From the NCBI GenBank assembly GCA_036504895.1, contig DASXUJ010000080.1, positions 1 to 42,185 of the forward strand: a stretch of DNA of 42,185 nucleotides. Reading direction: 5' to 3'. Shown piece after piece: positions 21,551-31,100 of the stretch; positions within the stretch are counted from its first letter, which is position 1; each line of letters opens with the position of its first letter. Origin of the DNA: Syntrophorhabdaceae bacterium. Lineage in GTDB: Bacteria; Desulfobacterota; Syntrophorhabdia; Syntrophorhabdales; Syntrophorhabdaceae. A model generated the notes under the pieces. That model was given only the letters and a program-made list of their open reading frames with translations. It was not told the DNA's origin and ran no database searches. Made by a program: the position numbers and the translations under genes.

Positions 21551-23248
21551 ATGAAGAGGCTTTGTATTGCGTTCGTTATCCTCGTTTTTTTGGCAGGCTG
21601 TGCCGGCACCGGAAAGGTAGCCACTACCGACCATGTCTCACGACAGCAGGATTCCGACCTTCCCGCCACGGACCTTATAAAACCTTCCAAACTCGAAGGG
21701 GCGATAGCAGGGGATCGAAAGAAGCCAAAGTCAAAATCCAAGGTAAGGTTCGGGGTTCCCGATGATGACGAGGATATCACCTCTCTTCTGGAACACGATG
21801 ATTTCAAGGATTTTGATCTTCCGATTGTATTCAATGATGCGGTGAAGTATTACGTCCTCTACTTCACCAATGGGAAAAAGAAGGTCTTCGCCAATTGGCT
21901 CAAGAAGTCCCGCCGCTACGTCCCTATGATAAAAGTGATTCTCAAAGAGCACGGCCTCCCCGAGGACCTGGTGTATCTCGCCATGATAGAAAGCGGTTTC
22001 AATCCGAAGGCGTACTCTCCTGCGAAAGCGTGCGGTCCCTGGCAGTTCATCTACGAAACAGGCGGCAGATATGGACTCAGGGTTAACTTCTGGATAGATG
22101 AAAGAAGAGACCCTGAGAAATCGACTGTGGCGGCTGCCAAATATTTGACGGACCTTTTTAACCAGTTCGGCCACTGGTATCTTGCGGCAGCGGGATACAA
22201 CGCCGGAGAAAGGCGCGTGGAGAAAGCTATCGAGAAGCACAATACCAATGATTTTTGGGAATTATCCAAATATAACGCCCTACCGAGGGAGACCAGAGAG
22301 TATATCCCCCGGCTTATCGCCGCCTCTATCATTGCAAAAGACCCGGAAAGGTTCGGTTTCGGAAATATCCAGTATGATGAGCCCCTTACCTTCGTGGAAG
22401 TAAAAGTGCCGGGGGCTACCCTTCTCACCGCAATAGCGAGGGCAAATTCAATGGACGTCGGGGCTTTAAAATCCCTGAACCCGGAGCTATTGCGGGGCCT
22501 TACCCCTCCTTATTCCGACGAATATAAAATCAAGCTTCCTGCCAGAACAAACGTGGAGCGGTTTTTGGCGAAGCTCGAGACGTCGTCGGTAGACGAGAGA
22601 AAGATAAGAGACGTAATCGTCTACAAGGTCAAGAAAAAGGATACGGTCGCAAAGGTATTGAAGAAATATGGAGTTACCATGGAAGAGCTCTATATGGTGA
22701 ACGAATGCGACGACCGTTTGAAGATAAAACCGGGTATGGTGCTGAATATCCCGACATTTTCATCGCCATCCCCTGACAGCACGATCAAAGCCGCCTCGGT
22801 CGTCTCTCCGGTTCGGGAAGTCGGCGCACTCCCGGAATCCCCTCGCGTGAAACAGACGAAGGCCGAAATACTTACAGAGCCGGTAATACAGAAGCAGGCG
22901 GAGAAGCCGGGCATGACGAGAGGTTATCACGTGGTAAAAAAAGGCGAGACCCTTTCAGGGATATCGAACATGCACGGCGTCGATACGGCGAGTCTCATAT
23001 CCTTCAACGACTTGAAGGGCGGGAAAGTTTACCCGAACATGAAGCTCAGACTTGCAAGCAGCGATAGCAGGAAAAAGAAGGAGGCCTCTCCCAGGGTCAA
23101 ACTTCACACGGTGAAGAAGGGAGAGACCCTCGCGCAGATATCCGGTAAATATGGCGTGAGCGTCGCAAGTATCAAATCGGTGAATAACTTAAAAGATGGT
23201 AGAATCCATGCGAGCATGACGCTCAAGATAGTGTCCGACCGCGGATGA
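21551..23248 (+). CDS. mltD: Membrane-bound lytic murein transglycosylase D with three LysM domains
   Basis: Cleaves peptidoglycan glycan strands to 1,6-anhydro ends. The 565-residue protein has a lipoprotein signal (lipobox LAGC, Cys17) and a charged linker. The SLT domain (about 125-270) has AMIESGFNP with catalytic Glu147, SPAKACGPWQF and LAAAGYNAGERRV. Three LysM repeats at about 357-401, 458-501 and 517-561 bind glycan; the first is the most divergent. The ribosome-binding site is agaggggac. It has its own promoter and is probably monocistronic; only a short GGGG-atca-CCCC hairpin (23329-23340) without a good T-run follows. Confidence 0.94.
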   Translation: MKRLCIAFVILVFLAGCAGTGKVATTDHVSRQQDSDLPATDLIKPSKLEGAIAGDRKKPKSKSKVRFGVPDDDEDITSLLEHDDFKDFDLPIVFNDAVKYYVLYFTNGKKKVFANWLKKSRRYVPMIKVILKEHGLPEDLVYLAMIESGFNPKAYSPAKACGPWQFIYETGGRYGLRVNFWIDERRDPEKSTVAAAKYLTDLFNQFGHWYLAAAGYNAGERRVEKAIEKHNTNDFWELSKYNALPRETREYIPRLIAASIIAKDPERFGFGNIQYDEPLTFVEVKVPGATLLTAIARANSMDVGALKSLNPELLRGLTPPYSDEYKIKLPARTNVERFLAKLETSSVDERKIRDVIVYKVKKKDTVAKVLKKYGVTMEELYMVNECDDRLKIKPGMVLNIPTFSSPSPDSTIKAASVVSPVREVGALPESPRVKQTKAEILTEPVIQKQAEKPGMTRGYHVVKKGETLSGISNMHGVDTASLISFNDLKGGKVYPNMKLRLASSDSRKKKEASPRVKLHTVKKGETLAQISGKYGVSVASIKSVNNLKDGRIHASMTLKIVSDRG

Positions 23249-23406
23249 TTGGGGCGCGGGCAAGGTCCATGGCGACCGCATCGGTAGACATCGGGCTGAA
23301 GCTACCCGGACCGGCTTTTACTGCATCGGGGGATCACCCCTTATCATGATTTTCGAACAGGCTACACGCACTCATCGTCGTGTGTTAGACAAATATTGGG
23401 ACTAGA

Positions 23407-23859
23407 TTATACCTTCAGGACGAGATTTATCATGTCTCCCCGCGAGAATCCCATGGCGTGAAAAAACTGGAGCAAATCCCAATCATTCCAGTTCACGAGG
23501 GTATAGATCGTATCGACGCCATATTTTTTGATATTTGAGATAAGCGCATTCGCGAGGACCTTGGCGATACCCCTGTTTTGGTAGTCCGGATCTATGCCGA
23601 TCGTGTCGATCCAACCGATATTATTCGGGACCTTAAACTCCCAGCCGCTCACCTCGCCCAGAATGAAGCCTGCCACTTTTCCGTCTATCTCAGAGACAAG
23701 GGATGCATCATGGGGTCTTGACTCAGCCTGTTTGATTATTTTTGTGTTCCAATAATCTCTCCTCGACTCCCCCAAAACTTTTATGTCAATTTCTACTATG
23801 GAATCCAAATCATCCTTGGTCATGTACCGCACGCTCAATTTGTCGAAAAAGTTGCTCAT
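23407..23859 (-). CDS. GNAT-family N-acetyltransferase
   Basis: A 150-residue acetyltransferase of the GNAT fold. The acetyl-CoA site is in motif A: IGWIDTIGIDPDYQNRGIAK (residues about 81-100; the usual Q/RxxGxG/A signature as QNRGIA). The preceding strand (VAGFILGEVSGW) and following DTIYTLVNWNDWDLLQFFHA with GFSRGD complete the fold. It resembles RimI-like or small-molecule acetylases, but the substrate is not deducible. ATG follows gcgagggagggat. It has its own promoter downstream of the pyrC terminator. Confidence 0.87.
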   Translation of the reverse strand: MSNFFDKLSVRYMTKDDLDSIVEIDIKVLGESRRDYWNTKIIKQAESRPHDASLVSEIDGKVAGFILGEVSGWEFKVPNNIGWIDTIGIDPDYQNRGIAKVLANALISNIKKYGVDTIYTLVNWNDWDLLQFFHAMGFSRGDMINLVLKV

Positions 23860-23885
23860 ATCCCTCCCTCGCTTGTTCTTTTTTT

Positions 23886-23914
23886 AACATACTATGGAAT
23901 TCCAGTGATGTCAA
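23886..23914 (-). promoter_or_regulatory. Promoter of the GNAT gene
   Basis: Minus-strand TTGACA (23909-23914), 17-base spacer, TATGTT (23886-23891), with a leader of about 20 nt that contains the gagggaggg ribosome-binding site. Confidence 0.7.
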
Positions 23915-23927
23915 GGATTTGAAAAGG

Positions 23928-23962
23928 AAAAAAGGGCCGTCGGGTTCGGCATTACGCCCTGG
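23928..23962 (-). terminator. Rho-independent terminator of the pyr operon
   Basis: Read on the minus strand: agggc and gccg arms pair with cggc and ccct, followed by six T (forward A-run 23928-23933). It lies about 50 bases after the pyrC stop. Confidence 0.65.
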
Positions 23963-24010
23963 GCAGGAAAATATCTTTAGGAGAGAAGCCGTGGAAATGT
24001 TTATTTTATT

Positions 24011-25300
24011 CTATGCCGAAAACCCTTTGTCCCTGTATACAATCGAGCCATTGACAATGGTGAGCAGGTTCTTTCCTTTGAGCTTCCACCCGCCGAAAGG
24101 CGTATTTCTGCCTTTTGACAGAAAAGCGGCGGGATCCACCGTCCAGGGCTTGAGGGGATCAAAGACAATGATATCGGCCGCAGTCTCGGCCGCAAGCGTG
24201 CCATAGGGAAGATTCAGGAATCCGGCGGGATTCACCGTGAATTTAGCAAGCAGCTCTTTTAGTGGAAGCACTCCTTCATGCACGAGCCGCAAAGACAGAG
24301 CGAAGGCGGTTTCCAGCCCCGATATCCCGGGCGCGGCTAGGTCGAACTCTACGTCTTTCGAGGTGAGGTCGTGGGGCGCGTGGTCCGTGGCGATGATGTC
24401 GATTATATTGCTTCTCAACCCCTCTTTGATCGCCTCCATATCGGATAGCCCCCTGAGGGGAGGGTTTACCCGAGTATTTGTATCATAGGAGAGGGTGGCC
24501 TCATCGGTAAGAGAGAAATAATGGGGACACGTATCACACGTAATTTTGCGGTAGCGCTTTTTTGATTCTCCGATCGCATCGACACTTCCGGCAGTCGATA
24601 TGTGGGTGAGATGGACAGGAGAGCCTACATAGGCGGCGATTGCCATGTCACGCTTCACAATGATCTCCTCTGCAATGGAGGGGACGGCAAGGAGTCCCGA
24701 AAGCAATGAGGCGGCGCCTTCATGGACATAGCCGTGTGAAAGGTCCTCATCCTCGCAATGGGAGATGACGGGGATATTGAAAAGCTTGACGTATTCGAAG
24801 GCCTTTCTGAGAAGCTCCGCATTTTTCACCGATCTTCCGTCATCCGATATGGCGACGATGCCGGCATTGAACATATCGCCTATCTCCGAAAGCTCTTCAC
24901 CCTTAAGTCCCTTGGTGATGGCCCCGCAAGGATAGACCCGGCAGGCCCCTTCAGCTTTTGCCTTCTCCACTATGGCTTCAGTAACGCTCCTGTTGTCGTT
25001 GACGGGGGAGGTATTGGCCATGCATACAAGTGTGGTGAATCCGCCCCTCACGGCAGCCCTCGTGCCCGTGGCGATTGTCTCTTTGAACTCGAAACCCGGC
25101 TCCCTGAGATGGGTATGCACGTCTATGAGGCCCGGAGCGACCACATACCCGGAGACGTCGATAACACGGACGTCTCCCTTCGACACCGTGATATTCCGGT
25201 CTATCTTCTCGATCTCACCGCCGTGTATCATGACATCCATAACCGCATCGAGATCGGTGGCGGGGTCAATAACCCTGCCGCCTTTCAAAAGGATTCTCAT
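24011..25300 (-). CDS. pyrC: Dihydroorotase
   Basis: Third step of pyrimidine synthesis, cyclising carbamoyl-aspartate to dihydroorotate. The 429-residue amidohydrolase has the metal-binding [10 protein letters not shown] and a [13 protein letters not shown] segment. HTHL histidines, [21 protein letters not shown] and the catalytic ATDHAPH are all kept, so this is an active type I enzyme and not the inactive PyrC-like partner seen with some PyrB proteins. ATG overlaps the pyrB stop (ATGA) and is preceded by gggaggtgagac. Confidence 0.96.
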   Translation of the reverse strand: MRILLKGGRVIDPATDLDAVMDVMIHGGEIEKIDRNITVSKGDVRVIDVSGYVVAPGLIDVHTHLREPGFEFKETIATGTRAAVRGGFTTLVCMANTSPVNDNRSVTEAIVEKAKAEGACRVYPCGAITKGLKGEELSEIGDMFNAGIVAISDDGRSVKNAELLRKAFEYVKLFNIPVISHCEDEDLSHGYVHEGAASLLSGLLAVPSIAEEIIVKRDMAIAAYVGSPVHLTHISTAGSVDAIGESKKRYRKITCDTCPHYFSLTDEATLSYDTNTRVNPPLRGLSDMEAIKEGLRSNIIDIIATDHAPHDLTSKDVEFDLAAPGISGLETAFALSLRLVHEGVLPLKELLAKFTVNPAGFLNLPYGTLAAETAADIIVFDPLKPWTVDPAAFLSKGRNTPFGGWKLKGKNLLTIVNGSIVYRDKGFSA

Positions 25301-26220
25301 GTCTCACCTCCCGTGAGGAGATAGAGAACCGCCATCCTCACGGCAACACCATTTTCCACCTGTTCCAGAATTACCGAATAGGGACCGTCGGCCACTTCGT
25401 CGGCGATCTCGATACCGCGGTTCATGGGACCAGGGTGCATAATAATCACGTCTTTGGCCGCTTCTTTGAGATGTTTCTTCTTCAGGCCGAAAAGGGTGGA
25501 GTATTCTTTTATGGAAGGTATGGCAGTCACCCCGCCCCGTTCTTTCTGTATGCGCAGCATCATAATGACATCGGCGCCCCTTACTGCCCTGGTGAGATCA
25601 TATTCGACCTTCACGCCCAATTGTTCGATACCCTGCGGTATCATCGTGGGCGGGGCCGAGCAGGTGATCTCCGCGTTGAAATGGGCGAGGGCGAAAATAT
25701 TCGATCGGGCGACCCTGCTGTGGGCAATATCGCCCACGATGGCGACCTTAAGCCCGTCGAGAGAGCCCTTCTTCTCTCGCATGGTAAAAAGGTCGAGCAG
25801 CGCCTGGGTAGGGTGCTCATGGGAGCCGTCCCCTCCATTAATTACCGCTGAATCAAGGATACGGGAGAGCATATGAGGAGCGCCCGGCATGCTGTGCCGG
25901 ATGATGATCACATCAGGCTTCATGGACTCGAGGTTCCTTCCCGTGTCCTTCAGGGTCTCGCCTTTGACGTAGCTGCTCGTGCTGGCAGTCATATTTATTG
26001 TATCGGCGCTAAGGCGTTTGGCGGCGATTTCAAATGAAATCCGCGTGCGGGTGCTCGGCTCATAGAAAAGGGTGATAACGGTCTTGCCCCGCAGGGTAGG
26101 GACCTTCTTTATTTCTCTCCGGGATACATCCTTGAAGGATTCAGCGGTATCGAGAATGGAGAGGATCTCCTCTTTGGCGAGCCCTTTTATGCCGAGAAGG
26201 TCTTTCCTGGTCCACTCCAT
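25297..26220 (-). CDS. pyrB: Aspartate carbamoyltransferase catalytic chain
   Basis: Condenses aspartate and carbamoyl phosphate, the committed pyrimidine step. The 307-residue chain has the carbamoyl-phosphate motif [30 protein letters not shown], and [11 protein letters not shown] near the end. A longer frame reaches 26304, but the first 28 codons overlap pyrR and lack homology; ATG 26220 follows gaggt and overlaps the pyrR stop by one base (TGATG). No pyrI regulatory chain is present, which suits PyrR-type regulation. Confidence 0.96.
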   Translation of the reverse strand: MEWTRKDLLGIKGLAKEEILSILDTAESFKDVSRREIKKVPTLRGKTVITLFYEPSTRTRISFEIAAKRLSADTINMTASTSSYVKGETLKDTGRNLESMKPDVIIIRHSMPGAPHMLSRILDSAVINGGDGSHEHPTQALLDLFTMREKKGSLDGLKVAIVGDIAHSRVARSNIFALAHFNAEITCSAPPTMIPQGIEQLGVKVEYDLTRAVRGADVIMMLRIQKERGGVTAIPSIKEYSTLFGLKKKHLKEAAKDVIIMHPGPMNRGIEIADEVADGPYSVILEQVENGVAVRMAVLYLLTGGET

Positions 26221-26750
26221 CACGACCTCACGAGCACTACTTCGTCTTTCTTGTCCACTTCGCGCAGACGCACCAGGACCTCCTCGCCGGGGTCGACCGC
26301 ACATACCACCCCCGCATAATCGGGATGGATGGGAAGCTCTCTTTGACCCCTGTCCACGAGCACCGCGAGTTGAATCTTATTCGGTCTGCCCAGGTCCATA
26401 ATCGAATCAATGGCGGCCCTGGCGGTCCGGCCGGTATGCATTACGTCATCGACCAGGACAATCGTCTTACCGGTGAGGTCGAAGCGGATTTCCGTCTTCT
26501 TGAGCACCGGTGTTTTCAATTTAAAAATATCGTCCCGATACATGGTGATGTCGAGCACCCCCACGGGGAGTGATATTCCTTCGACCTCCAATATTTTATC
26601 CCTGATCCGGTTGGCCACGTGGACCCCCCTGGTGCGGATGCCTATAAGGCTCAATGATGCGCATCCTTCGTTTTTCTCGATAATCTCATGGGTGATCCGG
26701 TTGATCGTTCTTTCTATCGCCTTCTTATCGAGGAGCGTCTTCTTCTTCAT
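26220..26750 (-). CDS. pyrR: PyrR: pyrimidine regulatory protein / uracil phosphoribosyltransferase
   Basis: PyrR binds pyr mRNA in a UMP-dependent way in Bacillus and also has uracil phosphoribosyltransferase activity. The 176-residue protein has the PRPP motif [20 protein letters not shown] (about 95-114), [21 protein letters not shown] and [18 protein letters not shown]. It is translated directly after a small ferredoxin gene (TGATG). The predicted promoter leaves only about 4 nt before the first gene, and I saw no PyrR-binding loop upstream. So it may act here as an enzyme or bind elsewhere. Confidence 0.93.
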   Translation of the reverse strand: MKKKTLLDKKAIERTINRITHEIIEKNEGCASLSLIGIRTRGVHVANRIRDKILEVEGISLPVGVLDITMYRDDIFKLKTPVLKKTEIRFDLTGKTIVLVDDVMHTGRTARAAIDSIMDLGRPNKIQLAVLVDRGQRELPIHPDYAGVVCAVDPGEEVLVRLREVDKKDEVVLVRS

Positions 26751-26929
26751 CAGTCATCCATCCGGATTGCTTTATGAGGACACATTTCCACGCATGACGT
26801 GCATTCGATGCAGTCCTCGGGGTGAGAAACGATTACCTTTCCGCCTGTAAACATAAAGACTTCATAGGGACAGGTTTCAACACATTCACGACACTCGGTG
26901 CATGATTCACTGGAGATGTAAGGTCTCAC
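26750..26929 (-). CDS. Small 2x4Fe-4S ferredoxin, first gene of the pyr operon
   Basis: A 59-residue gene, found by translating the minus strand. It starts at GTG 26929 (the preceding in-frame codon is TAA) and ends at TGA 26750-26752, which overlaps the pyrR ATG. The protein begins VRPYISSESCTECRECVETC and carries a second motif DCIECTSCVEMCPHKAIRMD. That is two complete CxxCxxCxxxC(P) 4Fe-4S motifs, so the frame is clearly selected. Being first in the operon, it may supply electrons to a dihydroorotate dehydrogenase encoded elsewhere, but this is a guess. No ribosome-binding site; the mRNA is predicted to be nearly leaderless. Confidence 0.88.
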   Translation of the reverse strand: MRPYISSESCTECRECVETCPYEVFMFTGGKVIVSHPEDCIECTSCVEMCPHKAIRMDD

Positions 26930-26939
26930 TTACCATAGT

Positions 26940-26968
26940 ACTATAGTTGGTCCGTATGAAAAAATCAA
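26940..26968 (-). promoter_or_regulatory. Predicted promoter of the ferredoxin-pyrRBC operon
   Basis: Minus-strand TTGATT (26963-26968), 17-base spacer, TATAGT (26940-26945). The start codon GTG 26929 lies 10 bases after the -10, leaving a leader of about 4 nt. Confidence 0.6.
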
Positions 26969-27024
26969 TCGGGAATCTGCGGGGAAAGAGAAAAAGAGTG
27001 CGTAAATGAGGGGGGCCTTTCTAG

Positions 27025-27054
27025 TTTACAAGGCGCGTCGATTCCTGATATGAT
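27025..27054 (+). promoter_or_regulatory. Possible promoter of ruvCAB
   Basis: TTTACA (27025-27030), 18-base spacer, TATGAT (27049-27054). The leader would be about 37 nt. There is no ribosome-binding site directly before ATG 27098. Confidence 0.4.
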
Positions 27055-27097
27055 GATAAAGGAAAGATGAGAGCCCCCCGACTTACGGCTATCCGTT

Positions 27098-27583
27098 ATG
27101 ATTATATTAGGCTTTGATCCAGGTCTGGCGAGCACGGGTTTCGGCGCCATTTCATGTGAAGGTCCCAGCCCCTCGCTCGTGAAATGCGGCCATATTAAGA
27201 CATCGAAGGACGACGATATGTCCCGAAGGCTCTCTCAGATCTATGCCGACGTGAACGTGTTGCTTAGCGCAGTGAAGCCGGAGCTCGTGGCGGTAGAGAA
27301 CATCTTTTCCCTCGTAAGATATCCCAGGGCAGGCATTCTTTTGGGGGGCGTGATCGGGGTCATTTACCTCGCCGTCTTTCAAAGCAATATGGCTATGAAG
27401 GAGATCACGACGAAAGAGGTCAAAAACGCCCTTGTAGGATATGGAAGTGCGGATAAAGATCAGGTGAGAAGGACCGTGCAGGCGATGCTGCAAATGGACG
27501 GGCTTCCCTCTTTTCACGCGGCGGATGCGCTGGCAGTGGCCCTCACCGCCTTTTACAGAAACGGTCCCGGAAGAAGATTATGA
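27098..27583 (+). CDS. ruvC: Holliday junction resolvase RuvC
   Basis: Cuts Holliday junctions symmetrically during recombination repair. The 161-residue nuclease starts MIILGFDPGLASTGFGAI with catalytic Asp7, has the second acid in LVAVENIF, and ends in FHAADALAVALTAF. The His-x2-Asp pair replaces the Asp-x2-Asp of E. coli, as in other RuvC proteins. It overlaps ruvA by ATGA. No standard ribosome-binding site is seen. Confidence 0.95.
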   Translation: MIILGFDPGLASTGFGAISCEGPSPSLVKCGHIKTSKDDDMSRRLSQIYADVNVLLSAVKPELVAVENIFSLVRYPRAGILLGGVIGVIYLAVFQSNMAMKEITTKEVKNALVGYGSADKDQVRRTVQAMLQMDGLPSFHAADALAVALTAFYRNGPGRRL

Positions 27584-28194
27584 TCTCCTATCTCGAAGGA
27601 AAATTGAAGGGCATCTACGATGAGCGGCTGACGCTGCTTGTAAACGGGATCGGCTATGATGTCCTGATCCCCGCCTATGTGCTGCACGAGATAAGGCGGC
27701 TTCATAAACCCGACGGGCCGCTGAGCCTTTATATCTCTTTCAATCAGACCGAGCGGCAGCCCAAGCCGATCCTCGTCGGGTTCACGAATGTGCTTGACAG
27801 GGAATTCTTCGAGCTTTTTATATCCGTCGAAGACATAGGGCCTTCCGCTGCAATCAAGGCGCTCGTGAGGTCCGCGCGGGAGATTGCCCATTGGATAGAA
27901 GAAAAGGATGTCAAGGCCCTGAGGCAGTTAAAGGGCATAGGGGAAAGAAAGGCGGAAAAGATAGTCGCCACGCTCCGGGGGAAAGTAGCGAAATATGCGC
28001 TCCTTCCCGAGGTACTCCTTCCTGCGGGCGAGGCCGAGGATTTCCGCAAGGAAGTGGAATACGTAATGGTGAGTCAGCTCGGCCATAAAACGATCGAGGC
28101 GAGAAAGATGGTCGAAGAGGCCATGAAGAGGAATCCCACCATCTCATCGTCGGAACAATTGTTCGAAGAGGTTTACCGGGGTCAGAAAAAATGA
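27580..28194 (+). CDS. ruvA: Holliday junction branch migration protein RuvA
   Basis: Tetrameric junction-binding subunit that loads RuvB. The 204-residue protein begins [20 protein letters not shown] (OB-fold domain I), has the tandem helix-hairpin-helix domain with [19 protein letters not shown] and [19 protein letters not shown], and a C-terminal RuvB-contact domain (about 155-204). ATGA overlaps on both sides link it to ruvC and ruvB. Confidence 0.96.
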   Translation: MISYLEGKLKGIYDERLTLLVNGIGYDVLIPAYVLHEIRRLHKPDGPLSLYISFNQTERQPKPILVGFTNVLDREFFELFISVEDIGPSAAIKALVRSAREIAHWIEEKDVKALRQLKGIGERKAEKIVATLRGKVAKYALLPEVLLPAGEAEDFRKEVEYVMVSQLGHKTIEARKMVEEAMKRNPTISSSEQLFEEVYRGQKK

Positions 28195-29234
28195 TCAACG
28201 AAGAGATTACGACCGTAACGGAACAAATTGCCGAGGACAGGGCGACGGACAACGAGATTCATGTAACCCTGAGACCCACCATGCTCGCCGAATACGTGGG
28301 ACAGGATAATGTGGTTGAAACCCTCAAGATCGCCATCGAGGCCGCCATATTGAGAAAAGAGCCCCTGGAGCATATCCTCTTTAACGGTCCCCCCGGCCTG
28401 GGCAAAACCACATTGGCTCATATTATTGCCAATGAGATGGGCACCCGCATCATCACCACATCGGGCCCCGCCCTGGAAAAAGGGGGAGACCTCATGGGGC
28501 TTTTGACCCATATGGAGAAAGGGGATGTCTTTTTTATCGACGAGATCCACAGAATACCCAAGGTGGTGGAGGAATTCCTCTATCCGGCCATGGAGGATTT
28601 CGCGGTGGATTTTATATTCGACAAAGGGGTCCACGCAAGGACCCATCGCTATCGTCTCGAGCAATTCACCCTCATAGGGGCGACTACAAGATCGGGACTC
28701 CTCTCCTCTCCGTTGAGAGAGAGGTTCGGCATTACCCGCGACCTTGATTTTTATACCGAAGCCGACCTGGTACGGATTATCAAACGATCGGCAATCATCC
28801 TCAATGTGTCTATCGACGAAAAAGGGGCTTATGAGACCGCGAGGCGGGCGAGGGGCACGCCGAGAGTCGCAAACAGACTGCTCAAGCGGGTGCGCGATTA
28901 TGCACAGGTGAGGGCCGACGGAAGGATCACGGGCGCTATTGCCGTGGACGCCCTGGCGCTGGAAGGTATCGACGAGTGTGGTCTCGGGGAGATAGACAGG
29001 AAGCTCTTACGTACAATTATTCTTAATTACAGGGGAGGCCCCGTGGGCATCGAGGCGCTCGCCGCAACCCTTCAACTCGAGTCGGACGTACTCCTGGAGG
29101 TGGTGGAGCCTTATCTTTTAAAAACAGGGTTTATCATCAGGACTTCCCAGGGCAGGAGGGTATCGGAAAAGGCTTTCACTCACCTCAGGATACCTTTTAA
29201 AGGTACATCTGAAGGGCCGGGTTTGTTCGGATAA
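28191..29234 (+). CDS. ruvB: Holliday junction helicase RuvB
   Basis: AAA+ motor that drives branch migration with RuvA. The 347-residue protein has [20 protein letters not shown], Walker A GPPGLGKT (66-73), Walker [10 protein letters not shown] (113-121), the [19 protein letters not shown] sensor/arginine-finger region, and the C-terminal winged helix with [12 protein letters not shown]. It is the last gene of a standard ruvCAB operon and is followed by a hairpin shared with the convergent S1 gene. Confidence 0.97.
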   Translation: MINEEITTVTEQIAEDRATDNEIHVTLRPTMLAEYVGQDNVVETLKIAIEAAILRKEPLEHILFNGPPGLGKTTLAHIIANEMGTRIITTSGPALEKGGDLMGLLTHMEKGDVFFIDEIHRIPKVVEEFLYPAMEDFAVDFIFDKGVHARTHRYRLEQFTLIGATTRSGLLSSPLRERFGITRDLDFYTEADLVRIIKRSAIILNVSIDEKGAYETARRARGTPRVANRLLKRVRDYAQVRADGRITGAIAVDALALEGIDECGLGEIDRKLLRTIILNYRGGPVGIEALAATLQLESDVLLEVVEPYLLKTGFIIRTSQGRRVSEKAFTHLRIPFKGTSEGPGLFG

Positions 29235-29252
29235 TCTATCAGAATGAAGATA

Positions 29253-29278
29253 CGACGGAGGGTCAGATACCTCCGTCG
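29253..29278. terminator. Hairpin between convergent ruvB and the S1 gene
   Basis: Perfect 9-base inverted repeat cgacggagg (29253-29261) / cctccgtcg (29270-29278) between two convergent genes. T-runs are short on both sides. Confidence 0.6.
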
Positions 29279-29288
29279 CCGGATGTCT

Positions 29289-30773
29289 CTATTTCTTTTC
29301 TCCCAATTTGGCCATGAGGAGCTCACCGAAACTTCCGAGTCCCCCCGGTGAGGTTTCCTGTTTCTTCACCGTATCCCTATACTGGCGATACTCGTCCTGG
29401 GCGACTTTTTCCTCTACTCCGCTTCGGCTGAAGGTTACCTTGCCCCGCTCCTGGTCCACTGCGGTCACCACAACTTCCATATTGGTTCCCTCAGGGAAAA
29501 GGCGACTGTGATTCGTCCCCCTGGGAGTTCCCATTTCAGAATTGGGAATAAAACCCTTTACTCCTCCCTCGGTGTGAAGAAAAAGCCCGTAAGGCATGAT
29601 TTTCTCAATTCTTCCCTGGAGGATCTCTCCTATTCCCGGAAGGATCGGTCTTTCTTTCTCTACCTTCTGTTCCATGGAGAGAGAAATCTTTTTCTTCTGG
29701 GCGTCAACCTCCAGAATATAGACCTCTACTTCCTGGCCCACTTCCACCACTTCTTTCGGGTGTTTGATTCTTTTGCCCGGCGCAAGCTTTGAGACGTGGA
29801 TGAGACCGTCGATACCCGGCTCCAGAGAGACAAAGGCGCCGAAAGGAGCAAGACGCACGATCTTCCCTTTTACCGCCATATCGGAAGAATATTTCTCCGC
29901 CACATCCGTCCAGGGGTCTGCCTGCATTGCCTTCAGGCTTAAGGTGAGGCGATCTTTTTCCCAATCCAGGGCAATCACCTTTGCCGTCACTTCCTGTCCG
30001 AGGTTGAGAATGTTTTCCGCCTTTTCAGAACGGTCCCACGCAAGCTCGCTCATCGGGATAAGACCATCTATACCGCCCAAATCGACGAAAACGCCAAAAT
30101 TTTGAATGGACCGCACTTTAGCAGGGACTTCCATGCCTACCTGAAGGTTCTTCTTTAATGCTTCGACCTGAACCTGCCGTTCTTCTTCGAGGAGGGCTCG
30201 CCTGGAGACAATGATATTTCTGCCTCCTTCTTCGAATTCCAATATACGGAAGGGAAAGATCTCTCCCACATAGACGCCGGCATCCCTGCTGGCCCTGAGA
30301 TCCATTTGAGAGAAAGGACAAAAACATCGGACCTTTCCTACCCGGACTTCAAATCCACCTTTGAGCTCTCCCGCCACTTTACCGTTTACCGGCAAGCCTG
30401 CCTCAAAAGCCTCGCGGATACCTGATAAATCAACGGTCGATACACCGCGTACGAGGGTGGTGAGTTTCTTTACTCCATTCTGGACGGTGACGAAGTGAAC
30501 CTCCAGCTCGTCTCCCACCTTCACGGTGTAGTTGTTGTTCTCATCCATGAATTCGCTCAGGTCTACCACACCTTCGCTCTTGCCGCCGAGGTCAATGTAG
30601 ACGAAATCCCCTGAAATGCTCACCACAAAGGATTTAATTTTCTGCCCTGGCTCCAGCCTTTTGGACATATTGCCGCTTTTTTCAAACAGCTCCGCAAACT
30701 GCTCTTCTTTGCCGGTTTCTTCGATTCTTACGTCAGCGGCCCCTTCGCCGCTCTCAAGATTTACTTCGGACAT
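29289..30773 (-). CDS. rpsA: S1 RNA-binding protein, ribosomal protein S1-like, five S1 domains
   Basis: A 494-residue protein made of five S1 domains at about 43-108, 126-193, 211-282, 298-368 and 383-450, preceded by an acidic N-terminus. Domain 3 is the most typical (GVFVDLGGIDGLIPMSEL), and domain 4 has GAFVSLEPGIDGLIHVSKL. Domain 2 is divergent and carries a CFC dipeptide pair. Six domains are usual in proteobacterial S1, so this is one short. It probably helps the ribosome bind mRNA, but a paralogue with another RNA role is possible. ATG follows aagaggtgaagagtt. Confidence 0.87.
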   Translation of the reverse strand: MSEVNLESGEGAADVRIEETGKEEQFAELFEKSGNMSKRLEPGQKIKSFVVSISGDFVYIDLGGKSEGVVDLSEFMDENNNYTVKVGDELEVHFVTVQNGVKKLTTLVRGVSTVDLSGIREAFEAGLPVNGKVAGELKGGFEVRVGKVRCFCPFSQMDLRASRDAGVYVGEIFPFRILEFEEGGRNIIVSRRALLEEERQVQVEALKKNLQVGMEVPAKVRSIQNFGVFVDLGGIDGLIPMSELAWDRSEKAENILNLGQEVTAKVIALDWEKDRLTLSLKAMQADPWTDVAEKYSSDMAVKGKIVRLAPFGAFVSLEPGIDGLIHVSKLAPGKRIKHPKEVVEVGQEVEVYILEVDAQKKKISLSMEQKVEKERPILPGIGEILQGRIEKIMPYGLFLHTEGGVKGFIPNSEMGTPRGTNHSRLFPEGTNMEVVVTAVDQERGKVTFSRSGVEEKVAQDEYRQYRDTVKKQETSPGGLGSFGELLMAKLGEKK

Positions 30774-31100
30774 AACTCTTCACCTCTTACGTAACCCTGC
30801 TATCAGTCATTTTATATGGTTGGAGACCAACGAACTGTATGGCATGGTCGATATGTTTTCTCTAGCCTATATAATGTACATCTTCTTTGGCTCCTTGTCC
30901 AGCAAACTCTGCCGTTCCACCTTCTTTTTCCCGCTCCCCCCATGTTGCCGATCAGGCCGGTGGGGCCAGTTTACCAGTTTGACAATCGTAATTTGAGGGC
31001 TTATATTATGGTCCGTACAGGATTTTCATTACGCGACCTATAGATCAAATCAAGGCACCGTCTCATTTGAGGGGGTGACGTTATCCTGAAAGGAGCATTC
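30774..31100. other. Divergent intergenic region between the S1 gene and the FKBP gene
   Basis: 327 bases. It contains a GTTGG-aga-CCAAC inverted repeat (about 30820-30832) near the S1 side, the FKBP promoter at 30979-31007, and no credible coding sequence. Open frames here have no ribosome-binding site and no family resemblance. I could not define an S1 promoter with confidence. Confidence 0.5.
30979..31007 (+). promoter_or_regulatory. Promoter of the FKBP isomerase gene
   Basis: TTGACA (30979-30984), 17-base spacer, TATATT (31002-31007). Leader of about 87 nt, ending in aaaggag before ATG 31101. Confidence 0.75.

Noticed and set aside
30816-31043. 75-residue plus-strand open frame between the S1 and FKBP genes
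   Set aside because: It covers the FKBP promoter and lacks a ribosome-binding site and any recognisable feature.
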